Shown here piece by piece: positions 12,901 through 25,708 of a stretch of DNA of 64,000 bases. Under the pieces are notes generated by a model. That model searched no databases and was not told where the DNA came from. It saw only the letters and a list, made by a program, of their open reading frames with translations. The DNA comes from Pohlia nutans. Lineage: Eukaryota; Streptophyta; Bryopsida; Bryales; Mniaceae. Numbering within the stretch: the first letter of the stretch is position 1; every line of letters starts with the position of its first letter. Position numbers and translations under genes: made by a program. The stretch covers positions 16,823,501 to 16,887,500 of the forward strand of contig CM040087.1 of assembly GCA_022496805.1 (NCBI GenBank), given 5' to 3'.

Positions 12901-15900
12901 GAATCGCAGGGTTCGGCCAAATAAAGTGAGGATGTGGTGGAGTTCATCTGTCTGTGTTGACATCGTTATTTTGTGTATATCTGTAGAGTAGGTAGAGTGA
13001 CTCGTCCATTCCCCAGTGTCCTCTGTGTGGTTAGCATGGTGTTGTATTTTGTAAGAGTGCGCCTTGTGTTTGTTCTGCTCGTGTGGTCTTGGTGCGTATC
13101 TGACTGGACCCTGTTTTGTGCAGGTTCCCACGAATACACCAGCTGGTGTTGGGATTCCTTGGTCGACTAGTGAAGATCAAGTAAGTCCGAGTTTGCTCAC
13201 TCTAGGACGAACGCAGCTTAGGAGAAGCTTGTTTGAAGGGCGTCTGTTGATTAGTGCAGGAATGTGTGAACATGATGCAATGCTCCTGGGGATTCAGAAC
13301 GAATGTTGTTTGACTCTTCTGGAATACTCGGATGTTTATACTGTCCAAGTGAGATATTCGGAAGGGTAGAGACAGAGAGGACTATGTCCAAAATTGCAAT
13401 TTAGTAGAGAGGTGCATTACAATCTGGGTGGGCTTCCCACATGTTTGATTTGGTGTTTTTGTGCATGGGTTTTTGGTTTTACAAGGTGCTCCAAATACTC
13501 AGGTTTGTAGAAACGTGACACTACAGTATCGAGTATAGATTGGAAGCATGTTTACGTAGTTTTTTCTGTTTGCTGTCGTTGTGCAGGCAATTCTTGCCCT
13601 GGTGCATGATTTGGGCCCAAACTGGGACCTAGTGAGCGATGTGTTGAGCTCAAATTCTCAAATAAAGGTATGCTATAACACGCTCCTGTTGGAAGCTGTA
13701 GATGATGACAGTTGTTCTGTGTTGGTTGTTGTAGTTGCAGTTTCTGCAGCTAACTTGTAAATGAAGGAGTTGAAGGCATTCATCCAATTTGTGTGAGGTA
13801 ATAATCCATGGTGTGGATGTGACCTTTTCAGGGTATTTTCCGAAGACCCAACCAATGCAAGGAGCGGCACATAGCTCTAACAGAGAGATCCAGTGCAGAC
13901 GGGACGGAAAGTCAAGAGGACCCGAATTCTTTGCAGTCACAAGGTTCAAAAGTAAGCGATCTGAAATTTGTATAGCAGTCGCTTCAAGTCATTGATAAAC
14001 GGAAGGTGGTAATTATTTGGATGGAGTGAGATGATGGAATGAAGTTCACATTGTCTGCGATGTAATTCTTCACAAGTTGATTGTAAGGACACATGCAGAG
14101 TGATTTCGTACAGGTTATGCAGCTCGTATTCTTCATGGGTTTGCGGTTAATTTTTCTTGAGGTGCTGTTGTATTGGTAGTAACTGGTTTGCACGATCCTG
14201 TTGGAAACAGGGGAGCGTGAAAGGTCCACGTGTTCATGGGGTACCAGAGGAGGACAGTCTGAAACATCTGGAGTGCATCGTTCAACTTGTGGTGAAATAT
14301 CGTGCGCGGAAAAATTCAGTGAGGACTTCAGCACCAGCCTCGTTCCTTCTTTTCAGAGAGCTTGTTGTACCAATGGTGTGAGAAAGCTATAGGGTTCAGA
14401 GGTTCGTGTGTTGTTTACCTATTAGGATTTTGCGTTTCTGTGAGGCTCCCGTACTTTTCTGAAATACTGCGTATAGTGGGGCCGATGGGTTTGTTTACTT
14501 GGTGCTGACTGCAAGCATGGGTATACGTCATTGTACAGAGCGAAGGTCAAGATCAAAAGACTGTGGCTGCCCAGCATCCTTCTCATGGAATCGCCATCTC
14601 TCAATTCTGCACTGGTGGCCCTCCAAAGTGAGTCATGACGGAACTGATTCTGATTGCGGTGGACACGTCTTGGTTGACAGTGGTGTATTGTCGTGTTGAG
14701 TTTGATCAACGGTCGTAAGTTGTAGAACCGATTGTGCAGGTCTCTGTGTGGGCGTGATAGATCTGTTGAGTGTGAAACCATGATCCATTGTGTCCTTGTT
14801 GATTTGAATGTTGGTGGATGATGTTGGTGGATTTCATTATTTGTCAGTTGTGGAGCTCACTGCCATGTTGCGAGCAGTCGATTTGACACGTTTTTGGATT
14901 GTTGGATGACAGTCCTTTGGAGTTGTGTGATCGAGTTACGAACAATGCGGATGCGGCTTCACACTCATTCCCTGTCCAGGCTGCACAGGGAAACGTGTTG
15001 GGACCTCCGTTGATACCTGGTTCTGTGATGAGACCAGCGTCAGGAGGGTTGCCCTTGTTACCCGGCACTGCTGGTTTCAACTTGGGGCAATCTTCCGTTT
15101 CCTCTTCTGCTGCCATGAGCGCTGCAGCTGCACGGTAATGAGATGACATTCTTAGAGTGGATACAATTACGGAATCGAGCGTATCTCTGTGAGGATCACG
15201 TTGACAATGCTTTCGAGCTGCTGTAGATGTTTGACGTGCTGATGGTTTTGTTGTCTGGCACTTTCCGATTTATTTCTCGAGTTTAGTTAGGGAGTGGTTC
15301 TGGCTCATGCTTTTGTTATTCTGCTGTGTTCATGTTAGCAACGGGTTCGGTACTTGTCTGATTCTTATAGTCACTTCACCTTGTTTATCGATTGAGATTT
15401 GGATTCCTAGTAGGTCACGTGATGCCTGTGATTATAGCTGCATTTCATGGTTTGATGTGATCCCAATCAGAAGTAAATGGTGGTGATTCCCATATGCAGA
15501 GATGCACAGCGATTCACGACAAAGTTGTCTACCGAAGACGCTACTCGTTTGCGAATGGCTGGAGGCAGCTTACCAGCGTACAATGCGCGTCGTCCACAAC
15601 AGCAGGGAGTCACCGGTGGATTGCCCATCCTGACCGGGTTGCCAAATCCGGGCGACTTGTCTATGGTTCCTACAAATGCAACTGGGGCAATGTTGGGTGC
15701 GCTGAGCCGTGGTCTGTCACTGCCAAGGGCTGGTATGCCGAGTATGGGTTCACCGATGGTTTCCAACATGGTTTCATCTGGTTTGAGTGGCATGGTGCCT
15801 CCAGCAGGGAGCTTCTCTTCATCAAATATGTCGAGGAGAACTGCCAATCTGCTGAACATGCTGCGGGTAGGTTTTGAAGCCCTGTGAATATTTTGATTTG

Positions 15901-18900
15901 TGTGACAGTCGACCCGATTAGTGAGGTTCACTTGCTCGGTTGTTGCCCAGGTTCCACGTGTCCCACCTGTGGAACTTACTGAACCGTCAAGAATGCATGT
16001 AACTGAGAACAGTGCCACTCTTGACACCTTTGTTGATTGTTGTACTGGGCTTGAACGGAGAAGGATCCAAGGCACTACGTCGGTATCTATATTGGAAAGG
16101 TTTTTTTTTTTTTTCCAATATTGAGGTGAGAATGGATACTTTTGTCAGGTGGGAGCGGGCACAGAGGAACAGCGGTTACAGATTTTACAACAGCTCCAAT
16201 TATTAGCGCAACAAGGCGACAATCAAGCTGCGGCTGCTCTGTCAAATTTAAGCGGTGACATGGCTGCTATGACTTCTTCCCCGCCACAGGTGATTATCCA
16301 GACAATGCCGGTTGATTTGCGTCTGATCTCACCTGCGTCAGAAGGCATAGTATGACAGCTGATGGTCAAGACTATATTTTATTATTTTCTCGTTTGCAGC
16401 ATCTTTGCAAGTCTTTGAACGAGGGAGTTAATGATGATACATGACGAGTATGAAATGACGCTAATTTTGAGTCATGTACTTGGTGCACTGTCAATTAGTA
16501 CTCGGAAAGATTGTGTCGTGAGGCTTTGTGAGTTCCTGGTTGCACCTGTTTTATTTGTTTATAGCTTTTCGTGTTGCCACTACATACGGTTCTTTTTTGA
16601 GGCCTTGGACGAGGAGATGATGATGATTTCCCTATGATGTTGGATGTAGTACTGAATATGGCTCAACATTTTGCATTGGTACAGCCGTTCTCTCCTCAAC
16701 ATCAGCCACAGCAATTCCAGCAACAGCAGCAGCAACAGCCACAACAATTCCAGCAACAGCAACAGCCACAGCAACAAGCAGCGCAGCTCCTGCAACAACA
16801 GCAACAGCAAGTTCAGAATCACCAACGGAATCAGCTGGTAATTGTTTTTGAATGTAACGTTAGGGAAGTGCAGTGAATTGTTGATTGGGAGGCGTAGCAT
16901 GTCGAAACCATTCGTACTCACCGTGTACATATCTGGGTGGTCAGCAACAGCAACAGCAGCAGCAACAGCAGCAGGCGATGCACATGCAAGGGAATCCCAC
17001 CCAGGCTTATTATGCTGCAGCCGCTGCTGCCGCCCGTATGAAAGAGCACCAACAGCGGCAACAGCAGCAGCAGACGCTTCAGCAGCAGCATCAGCAGCAG
17101 ATGCTTCAGCAGCATCAGCAGAAGCAGAGGCTGATGGGGAGTCTTCCGCCGACGCCTCAAACGCAACATATGCTGGCACCACCTCACGTAGCAGGCCTTC
17201 CTCCTCAGCAGTTGGGTCCTCAGCCTCATATGCTGTCCCAACAACCGCTACATAACAGCATGCAAAAGCAACAGGGCGTGCAGCAGGGCGGCGGTCTGCA
17301 GGCAGGTTTGGGTCCATCAGCCCCGGCTTCACCAGCGGGATCCGGGCAGTCCAACCCTGCAGGACAGCAAACTCAGGGTCCGGAACAGCTGGGGCAGAGC
17401 ACAGGTTCATCCAAACCTCCACCTGGAAAGCAGACGCAGACTGCACAGGCTATGCAGCAGCAGGGTAGTCAAAGGAACCCAACAGGGCCGAGCCGAGGTG
17501 CTATTGCGCAAGACCTTTCTCCTTCACAGACGGGACAAGCAAACACGTTTGGTAGTAGTGGAAACAGCCAGGCTGTGAGTGAGACACCCGAGCAGATGCA
17601 AGCGGGACAGAAGATGCAGCAGCAGTCTGGACAAGTGCAAGGTGGGAGTGCATCTTCAGGGTCTCAGGGGTCGTTGGGTGGCCCTCAAAGTAAGGGCCCC
17701 CAGCAGTCTCAGGCGCAGCAACAGCAGCAGCAGGTGTCTCAGGTACATTTTGTCCGAAATGATGAAGACGTTGTAAACAAGGGGCTTTGCGCACGCCCTC
17801 TTGAATTGCTGGATTATCGTATAATCTCATGACCCGTTCTTAATGAAATGAGTCTCTTTTGATGCAGGGCGGAGTGTCGAAGCAACAGCAGGGAGCGTCA
17901 ATTCAAACCGGTGGTCAAGGTGGTGGCTCCCCGGCGGCTTCGATTCCAAGCTCGAGCCAACAATTACAGCAGCCGTTGAGTGTGGCTCCCGCACAACAAA
18001 TGCAGCGAAGTCAAGCTACTCAGGCACAGCAGCTACAGCAGCAGGCACAGAGGAGGTGAGTGGGTTTTTTATAAGAAAACGGAGGAAATAAAGTTGGTTG
18101 AGAAGTAGTCAGTCTGGGCGTCTTGTTAGCCAATGTCGTAAGGCAGTTGAGGTAGTCTGTAGGGGTTGCCACTTTAGAGTGGGCATGGGTGCACTTAGGC
18201 AGGCAGATGAGGTGTTTTGTCAGCGACCGCACAAGTCGTAGCTTTTGAAATGGAATGGTGGACGACCATTTATCACAAGTAGGCTTAGGTGGAGTTTGTA
18301 CACCCCAAACATCCGTAGTGTGATTTGAGTTATTTTGATGTATTGTTTAGTTTTGGAGTTGAACAAACAGATGGCATGGGTACAGGTTGCAAAGCCGACA
18401 TCTTGGTGCGACTCCTTTGGGTATGCCAATGCCAGGGCTGCTGGGAAAGAGCGGACTGGCGCAGACAGGGCAAGTGGTTTCGTCGCAGATGTCAGGCGTG
18501 CCCAACCACAACCCATACCAACTGGGGGGAGCAGCTTCGATTGGAAATCCCATGAGCCTGAGCAACCCGAACTCACATGGGGTGGCCCCGTCGTCTGGTC
18601 TGAATTCGAGCACAATGGGAGCGCACGGTACGCAGTGGAAACCAAACCAAGGCAACACGCCCGTATCCGGTGGACTGTACAATTTGACAAGGACGAACAG
18701 TGCAGGGCCAAGGCCAGGGCAGGTGTCAGGAACAACGACGCCGGGGCTGCAATTACCATCATTCAATGGATCCTCTCATGGGCTGGGCGTGGGAGGCATG
18801 GCGCAGGGCCTGGGTGGTGTTTCTGGCATACAGAAGCATGGCATGAGCCCAGGGGTGAACGGAAGGGCTCCCTCAGGCGCACTGCAAGCCATCCCTTCCG

Positions 18901-19773
18901 GACAGCGCAGTCAACAGAATGGGTCGGCGTTGGCGCCTTCAGGACCTGCGGGAAACCCTCAAATGAGAGCGCCTGGTCCTCCCGCAGCAGGCGGGCCAGT
19001 TCAAGGAGGAGCTGGTGCCGTGCCGTATGCAAGAGTTTCAGCACCCGAGTCGAGCAAAATGGTGGCCAGTCCAATGGTGGCAAACAGTGGGCAGGTGTGT
19101 CAGTGATCACAATCTGAATCGAGTTGGCTCTCGCAAGTTTTTGTATTTTCTGGACGTCCGCAGGTGCTTTGTAGATGTGTTGATGTTCTGAAGGGACGGA
19201 GTTTGACGAAGGTAGAGGAAGGTAGATTCGTCAGTACGTACGTGAGTGATTTTTGGGAGATATATGAAGCTTTGGAGAGGTTGGTTTGGGTAGGGTAGCC
19301 AAATCTGTTGTAGTGGAATTTTCTTAAGTATGGATGAATCTCTTATGCAATTTCAGAGTGGGAGGTTGTAGACTGCAATGAATGACCTTAGACAACCTCG
19401 TGATTTGCATTCAATGACGTGTGGTCATGGACGTTAACGTGCAGCCAAGTCATGCTTAGACCTGATGGTATTGAGTAACCAAGTGTATGAGTAGATGAGT
19501 TGCTGTAGGTGAGAGGAGCCAGGAATGGAGAGGGGATGAGGTCCGTAATGGTTTTGGGATGCTTTACCTAATTCTATGATCTTGTGACGTGCATTTTGAT
19601 AGGCTGTGTCACCCTCCGGCGCACCAATATCTCAGAGACCTGGTGCTGGTGCTTTGTCGACTGCGTCAGGTGCTGGTGGAGTAAGCAGTTGTTCTGGGAG
19701 CTTGACAGCGCCCTCTACTGCTGGGCCTGGTCCAGGACTTGCGGAAGCAATGACTCCAGCGTCATCTTTGTAG
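6945..19773 (+). CDS. EAF1: EAF1-like chromatin modification-related protein, NuA4 complex scaffold with HSA and SANT domains
   Basis: By homology to plant EAF1A/B this is the nuclear platform subunit of the NuA4 histone acetyltransferase complex, binding actin/ARP through HSA and chromatin through SANT. Approximate exons (phase checked by codon count): 6945-7036, 7198-7252, about 7330-9066, 9202-9324, 9648-9932, 10131-10319, 10476-10559, 10755-11007, 11160-11348, 11716-11957, 12156-12197, 12478-12538, 12696-12925, 13124-13180, 13587-13667, 13832-13951, 14211-14318, 14539-14627, 14913-15134, 15500-15866, 16149-16289, 16685-16837, 16945-17742, 17868-18055, 18386-19094, 19603-19773 (TAG). The N-terminal signature SPRGAAIEKAQAELR plus REERRRELEFLEK is diagnostic of the family. 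The sum stays in frame, about 2,260 codons if exon 3 begins at 7330; that acceptor is uncertain and a later one (about 7640) would shorten the protein. ATG 6945 has a good context, but an in-frame stop at 6822 and family-like residues before the ATG suggest that an upstream exon could supply the true start. Confidence 0.9.
9202..9932 (+). other. EAF1: EAF1 exons encoding the HSA domain
   Basis: Exon 9202-9324 encodes HWDFVLEEMSWLAKDFSQ, the hallmark of helicase/SANT-associated (HSA) domains. The next exon (9648-9932) continues ERRWKIENAARICHDVAY. In EAF1, SWR1 and INO80 proteins this helical segment binds nuclear actin and actin-related proteins. The preceding exon is best ended at CAG|GTGGCC (9066), because that joins RILQ to AKRKFVEK, matching the Arabidopsis order IIQAKKK. 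Donor GAG|GTGGAC at 9084 is an in-frame alternative. Confidence 0.88.
13124..13951 (+). other. EAF1: EAF1 exons encoding the SANT/Myb-like domain
   Basis: Three exons (13124-13180, 13587-13667, 13832-13951) together encode PWSTSEDQ, then AILALVHDLGPNWDLVSDVL, then IFRRPNQCKERH. The three spaced aromatic/Trp positions and the CKERH end match the SANT domain of plant EAF1 proteins, which binds histone tails or chromatin. All three junctions preserve phase with consensus GT/AG signals. Confidence 0.9.
16685..18055 (+). repeat. EAF1: CAG/CAA repeats encoding EAF1 glutamine-rich region
   Basis: Within exons 16685-16837, 16945-17742 and 17868-18055 imperfect CAG/CAA runs encode long Gln tracts broken by Pro, His, Met and Ala. 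Plant EAF1 proteins have a Gln-rich low-complexity C-terminal half, so this is a genuine, probably disordered part of the protein. The opposite strand has a long open frame here that is merely the shadow of the CAG repeats. Confidence 0.85.
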
Positions 19774-20280
19774 TTTGTGGCGCGCCGCACAGGGTACGTG
19801 TAGCTTTCGAAGAACCTACATGCATTTGGGTGCTTGTAATTTTTTCTAGAATTTGGATCTTGAAGCGGGAAATTGGAATCCAAGAAACGTGTGTTTGGGG
19901 TCCTGCCCGTTTGCTTCCCAGCATGGATTGTTTGAAGGAATTCATTCGTAGATTCTGCCCCTCAAGGGCCAAAGCCTCGCTGTACATTGTTCTCTGCCAA
20001 GAGGCTTGCTTTGCGCTCATTGTTAGGAGGAGCAAGGGAGCTGTGCACATGATCTCATGTAACATTAGCCCAGATTATCTGCCCAGATTAAAAAGCCCAT
20101 TCTTTTTCTATCCTTTTGATGGATGTGCGTTCAATTTTTGGATGATGAGGAGCAAACTTGTTCCTTGGTCACTGGGACTCGTTTCACTCGATTACTGCAT
20201 TATTAAGGTAGACGGTGGCAAAACCGCACAGATGAGGGTTTCATCTAAATCCCAAAGTGAGAAAATCGTGAACAAAATTT
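19774..20280 (+). other. EAF1: Probable EAF1 3' untranslated region
   Basis: This is the sequence after the EAF1 stop codon (19771-19773). It contains no further family-like coding sequence and becomes progressively AT-rich. The end of the transcript cannot be fixed from sequence alone, and an open frame running through it shows no recognisable domain. Confidence 0.4.
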
Positions 20281-23200
20281 AGAATTACTTGCAAGAATCA
20301 GTGAGGCAGTTTGCAAGTTGTTGCGATTCAAAACCGGAAGTCCTGAATTATTGAGGAATTGTCAAAGAGAAGGGTGCAAGATTCCCCACAAACACGCCCT
20401 GATTGCCCATGTGATACTAAGGTGAAAACCGTGCACCCAAGTGTCTAAATCCGAACTAAAGCTTGGTTGTCCTATGTCCAAAACCACAGCCTAATGAGGT
20501 ATGTAGCTAGCAAATCCCGTCCACAACTTGCTATTGCAGTCAGGGAGCCCAATGCAACCGCACAAGAGTGATGTCCACCCGCCGCTCACAATTGAGAATA
20601 CCTCCACTTCTTATTGTTGATGTGTGATCCCTTGGGTCCAGCTTCTGCTCATGATGTGTTAGTGTTTAAGCTGTGAGGGTGCTCTGTTGAGAGCCTCGAT
20701 GTGTCTAGAGGGGTTCAAATACATAAGATTATGTCCGAACCTATGCACATCCAGAAGGGAGTATAGCGGAGTACTATATAGAGGACAAGCTTGGGTTCTG
20801 TACGGAGTACATGAATCGGCACAGAGCAGCAACTCACCGTGTATGGGACCCCAATAAAGAGGCAACTATGAATAACGAGGTCCTGCGGCGAAACGAACAC
20901 ATGAAGCGTAAATTGTTCCACGACGTGCGTGGCTATGCACACGCATTCGTTATCAACAACGCACCGTGCTTGGAACCGTGGGGAGAGTGAATCCCTATAC
21001 CTACATACGAACGTCAGCAATGCCTAGAACATAAACATGGAGCACCTGTTGGTCCTGTTTATATTTGTCATGTAGTTGTGTCATCGATTGCCTGAAAGTC
21101 ATCGATGATGTCCTCTTTGACATCTCCCACAATGGGTAGGCGTTTCCAAAGTATCATTGTATGTCATTGCGGATGTCGTCTAAAGCGTCCATTTGATCAG
21201 ACCACTGTTCAAACAAACGTTCGAGACAACGTATTCGCAGTCACATGTTTTGTATGCCTTGCACTAGAATCCAACATGTTTACCTGTAGAAGTGCAGACT
21301 GGTATACAAGGAGTTTATTGTTGCAAAAGGTGGTTGGTGAGAAAAGCGGAAAGGATTTTGGTTTATTTTGACTCTTTTGGATTTGCAGTCTACAAAGAGT
21401 AGATGGGGGTTAACTATTTGCCCATTAGTTTGGCAAGGGTTCCCAATGCCACAACCAACAAATTCAATATCCTTCTTCTCAAATGGGTGTCTCGGCCCGA
21501 AGACTGTGTGTGTTGGAGTTTAAGCTTTTTCATTCGTGACATGCCAGAGTTAGTCGCGCAAAGTGTAGACGTTGGCCTCAACGACACATTGATTAATTTT
21601 TGCACCAATTCACTGATGAATGGTGCTCGTCTCTGGCAAGGCCCAAGGGAGAAGGGTGAATATTTTTTTTCTTGCCTTATCATTGCTTTTACCACAATTG
21701 GAGACTTAGTTATTGTTATAGCATGAATTTACCACAATTTGAGACTTAGTATGAATTTTCTTCTTTGCTTTTCTTGAAAAATATCATAGTTATTCTTGAT
21801 GTTGATATGTACTTATCAGTTTATGGCGTGGTTCTTTTTATGAAATGCCATCGGTGCTTGCAAGAATAGCGGTAGGCACATCTTGGGCATGGAGAGTGAC
21901 AAGAAGTAGTTTGAGGTTGTTTTGAAGCCCATGATATCTCTTGCAAATGCTCTACCAGTTCTTCTTGCTTCTGTACCAATTAGAAAGAAGCCAAAGAAGG
22001 TTGTTGCAGTGAAGCACCGTCGTGTTGTAGACCCTGAGTAAGTAAGTACCACTTCCTCTTTCTATACTTATGTAATTTTTATTGTATTTTGATGTTTATA
22101 ATATCACTTGTGTCTAAACTTTTCCATATGTTGCTATATTCTAAACACTTTCCAAGCCCGGTTAAGAGTTGAAGACTCCCTTTATATGTGGAAGATATTG
22201 TAGAGTTGCAAGCATTGCAAGCATCTCTACCTCCTCTATCAGATTCTCCTCCGAAGTATGACTCTCGTGTTTTAAAATATTTAGATGTTGATGCGGAGGT
22301 TGATTTTGAATTAAATGTGTCTCAAACTCAACTCACTGTTAGTGAATTGGAAGAAGACTCAATGTCGCAATGAACCAGCATTGTTAATAATGGTTTAATT
22401 TATGTGGATGACGAAGCGATTAGTGAATAGACTTCAATGATATTCTGTTTTCTTACAACTATTCAATTTTATTTCTATTTTGCATAGCTAGTGTAATGGC
22501 TAATTTTATGTTTATCATTTGTACTATATACTCTTGGTTATATTCTTTGAGCTTACTAGCAGTTTGCACTTATTTCATTGGTGTTTGGTGTTGTTTGAGC
22601 AGCGAGTGTATTAGCAATTAGTGTAGTAGTGTATCATGTGTTTGATGTAATCTTCTTATTTGTGTATATTCTACAGTGGAGTAATATTATTCAATATTAA
22701 ACATTATGAGGAATTTTACTCCTAGAGCTTAGATGAGCATAACTGCAGAAGGATTATGGGTTCTAATCAGCTGACAAGAAAGTATTAATATGGTTGTCTT
22801 TAAACTCAGACTTGACATTCTAGACAGTTAAACTATGTTCAAGAGCTTGGACTCACAAAAATAGTATAAATTAGGATTAGTACCTAACTACGTATAGATC
22901 TGAGATTCTAGAAAGGCATTTGACAAAGTGCCAATTGCTTGAAATTCAACTTGTTTATTAGATATAAAAATTGATGTATTATTTGCTTACAGATAATCAT
23001 ATGTACAAATTTGCAATACCCCAATCCCATATGATCAATTGGTTCATGCTAGAATGACCAAATTCCCATCTTCAGCCAACAATTAGCTAGCTACATATAT
23101 ATTGCAAATTAATATTTGATTGAAATCATGCTCAACTGCTCCTTCCTACCGACGCCAAGCAATTTGCTGGCTTTGGTTGTTGCTGAAACCTTCAAGTTGC

Positions 23201-23288
23201 AATCTCTTGAACAACTATTTGATTTTTCCTTTTGATATGCCATAATTCCCTTGCCTGACTCTGTTGAACCTCTCGAGCCAAGGAAATT
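20281..23288. other. Intergenic DNA with unrecognised short open frames
   Basis: No gene could be supported. Near 21.86-22.05 kb and 22.18-22.37 kb there are short stretches with coding-like composition on the plus strand (the second ends SELEEDSMSQ), interrupted by stops and matching no family I know. They may be relics of a transposon or a gene. The remainder is AT-rich. Confidence 0.5.
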
Positions 23289-23875
23289 TAGTTTCTTTGT
23301 TGCAAATCGTGTACATGTGGAATCATTCGGTTTCTCTCGAGTTCAAAAATTCGGTGGTCCCTTTCCTCAACTTGACGTCTCAAATCAGCAATCACATGTT
23401 CCAAATCGTCCCTTTCACATTGCAAATTGGATTGCTCTATCTCTAGATTGCGCACTTAGGTGAGAAGTACAGTACAGTGTTCCCACCTCAAACTCATGTA
23501 TCTCCTAGCTATAGCTATAGTGCTTGTAATGTCACCCGTAGTGGGACGCACGTGAGTTGAACCTTCCGTGCTTGCAGTACCCTTGAGCAATAGTGGATTG
23601 CTTGGGCGCGGGGGAATGGCCATGTTTGAAGCTGTAGAGCTTTTAGCAACGCTACTCTCGTTGCCGTTGCTTTTGCTTGGCTCTGCACCAATTCCACCAC
23701 CGTAAAGTGGAATGATGTTGCGGTCTATCTTCAAGCTGCGTCTGCAAACTGGACAACATAGCATAGGTCTTTCATGGAGTCACTTGTACACATATGGCCA
23801 ACAGAAGACGTGCCCACACGACCCTGCAACTGGATTCGTAGGAGAATCAAAGTAGATGTGCCACTCTAACACATC
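23289..23875 (-). pseudogene. Broken RMA/RNF5-type RING-HC E3 ubiquitin ligase gene
   Basis: Read on the minus strand the sequence encodes NPVAGSCGHVFCWPYVYK, a stop, then LHERPMLCCPVCRRSL and IPLYGGG, followed after another stop by a heptad-like coil (LEIEQSNLQCERDDLEHVIA). RMA ligases of the ER membrane have CNICLD, CGHLFCWPC, YRWL, CPVCK and PLYGRG in this order. Here the first two zinc cysteines are Trp and Tyr (EWHIYFDS), the Cys of WPC is Tyr, and the conserved Trp before LH is TGA (23777-23779). With three of eight ligands lost and in-frame stops it is a pseudogene. No N-terminal part or C-terminal membrane anchor was found. The second stop could instead mark an unrecognised intron. 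Confidence 0.8.
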
Positions 23876-24089
23876 TTTTTGTTTTAGACAAGATAGGTTT
23901 AATTTGTCATTGCCGATGAGGAGGTTGTAGATAAAGCGGCTCGGGGAGGTGACTCTTAGTATATTTTGCGTATCATGTGTGACAAAAGGGTATTTAAAAG
24001 TACTCTTAACAATAAAAGTAATTATTACTATAACAAGTAATATTTCAAGAATATTCTCATAATTATTCTTGTAATCAATTTTTAGCATC

Positions 24090-25708
24090 CTATATTAATG
24101 TAATTCATTTATAAAAATTACCTTCCAAGATTTATTTGGACCCTATATTTTTTTGCACGCCATTTGTAATTTTTCGGAAGTAAACCCCCCGAGGATAAAG
24201 GAGGAGTGATTTTATCCATATCTCTTGGCTTGAGTGCTTAACTGGTACTAGAACTAGTTTCAACTTAGTCTTTGATATTGCTCGTCACTTCAGCACTTCC
24301 ACGCCTTGCTAGATTCAACTCAGAGTACAAATATGAAAAACAATCCACATTCAACGATATGAAAATATTCCCAGTTGGCACTAACAAATTGAAGCTAGCT
24401 CTAATCACAAGTCTACAAATTCACAAAAGTTGTGATTATAGCATGAGGCGGCCCCTACCCTTGTTTGCTTATGTAGGCCCAATGTTGCAACCTCGGTGGT
24501 GAGATTTGCTCTCGGGGGGTGCACTCCTTGAAAAAAATAAGGATATAGGTGCGATCATGGGGCATTTAAATGGGGGCTATTATTTTCCTTTCCTCTATTT
24601 TTTGGCACCGTATGATTACATAATTTTCTACTTTGGGTCATTAAAGTAGGGGCATATATTAATTGTAATTTTTGATTTCCATCTATATATCATATGCTAT
24701 ATTACTTCAAAAAAAAATTTCTAAAATGGAAAGCAAGTGATTAGAAACAACAAACAATATAGACATGAAAAAACCAGAGTAGCAACGCAAATGCTTACAA
24801 ACGAGGAATAAAACTGTGTTAAACAACACAATTACCAAAATCGACTTCCTTACAAATAGAAGTTCACAATAGGAAGGTTTAGGGTATAGACAGTAGCTGT
24901 AATGTTTAGGGTGTAACCATGAGCTCAGCTAAATCTGCAAAACATCTTATACTTGCAAAAACGGGCTGCAGAAATGCACATATGAGCCTGATTTCTACAT
25001 ATGACTACCCCTAGATTGGATCTATTATCCCTCCACCTACTGCAACACAGAGAGACAATAAGTTAGATGAGCTGCAGCAATCAGGGGGGTGCACGAATCA
25101 ACACATTAGGGTGATAGCACACAAGTCTTGCAAGTAAAGTGCACAGGTCATGGGGAAACAAGGTAAACCACCCCAATGAAATCAGCATGGAGTTCAAGGT
25201 TACCTTTTGCACTAAGAGCATTGAGCTGGAGTAACCCAGACTGTTGGGAGCAGCTCCATGAGAATGGCTACTTGAAATGAAATTTAAAATTAGACATCAT
25301 ATTGTAGAGATGGAATGCTTCCCACTAAAATGAAAAGCAGATTCATCAAAGCACGAGACAATATGGACAACACATTAAATGCACAAAGACACACCCACGA
25401 CAATATGATCTAGATGGACATTCCACTACCATTAACAGAACTAATCTGTGCCCCACTCTCAGCTAACTATGACCAAAGATTTTGCTGTAATCATAAGACA
25501 CATAACTGAGGGACTGTTCCCCAAATTCCCCTAAACGCATTCCTTGTGCATGGCAAATACTCGTGAGATTTGTACTTAGTAAGAATAGTGAGATTGGTAA
25601 AAAAGGAAATTAGAAAGATAGATTAAGAAAATCCCGTGCAATGAAGCAACGACCTAACACACGTGTATTTCCTACTCAAGCTACAAACAGTCACGCCGGA
25701 GGTCATAC
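24090..25708. other. Intergenic AT-rich DNA
   Basis: No coding region, RNA gene or clear repeat is recognised. The stretch lies downstream, on the minus strand, of the HCAR fragment. I looked there for the next expected HCAR segment (ALRSVE, then the GTNCVDNG region) and did not find it. Confidence 0.55.

Noticed and set aside
16580..17446. Long minus-strand open frame opposite the EAF1 Gln-rich exons
   Set aside because: It is the complement of CAG/CAA repeats (runs of Leu and Ala); the plus strand has exact splice phase and family homology.
19584..20282. 232-codon open frame overlapping the last EAF1 exon and 3' region
   Set aside because: It is in a different frame from the EAF1 last exon and shows no domain; it is most likely chance in 3' untranslated sequence.
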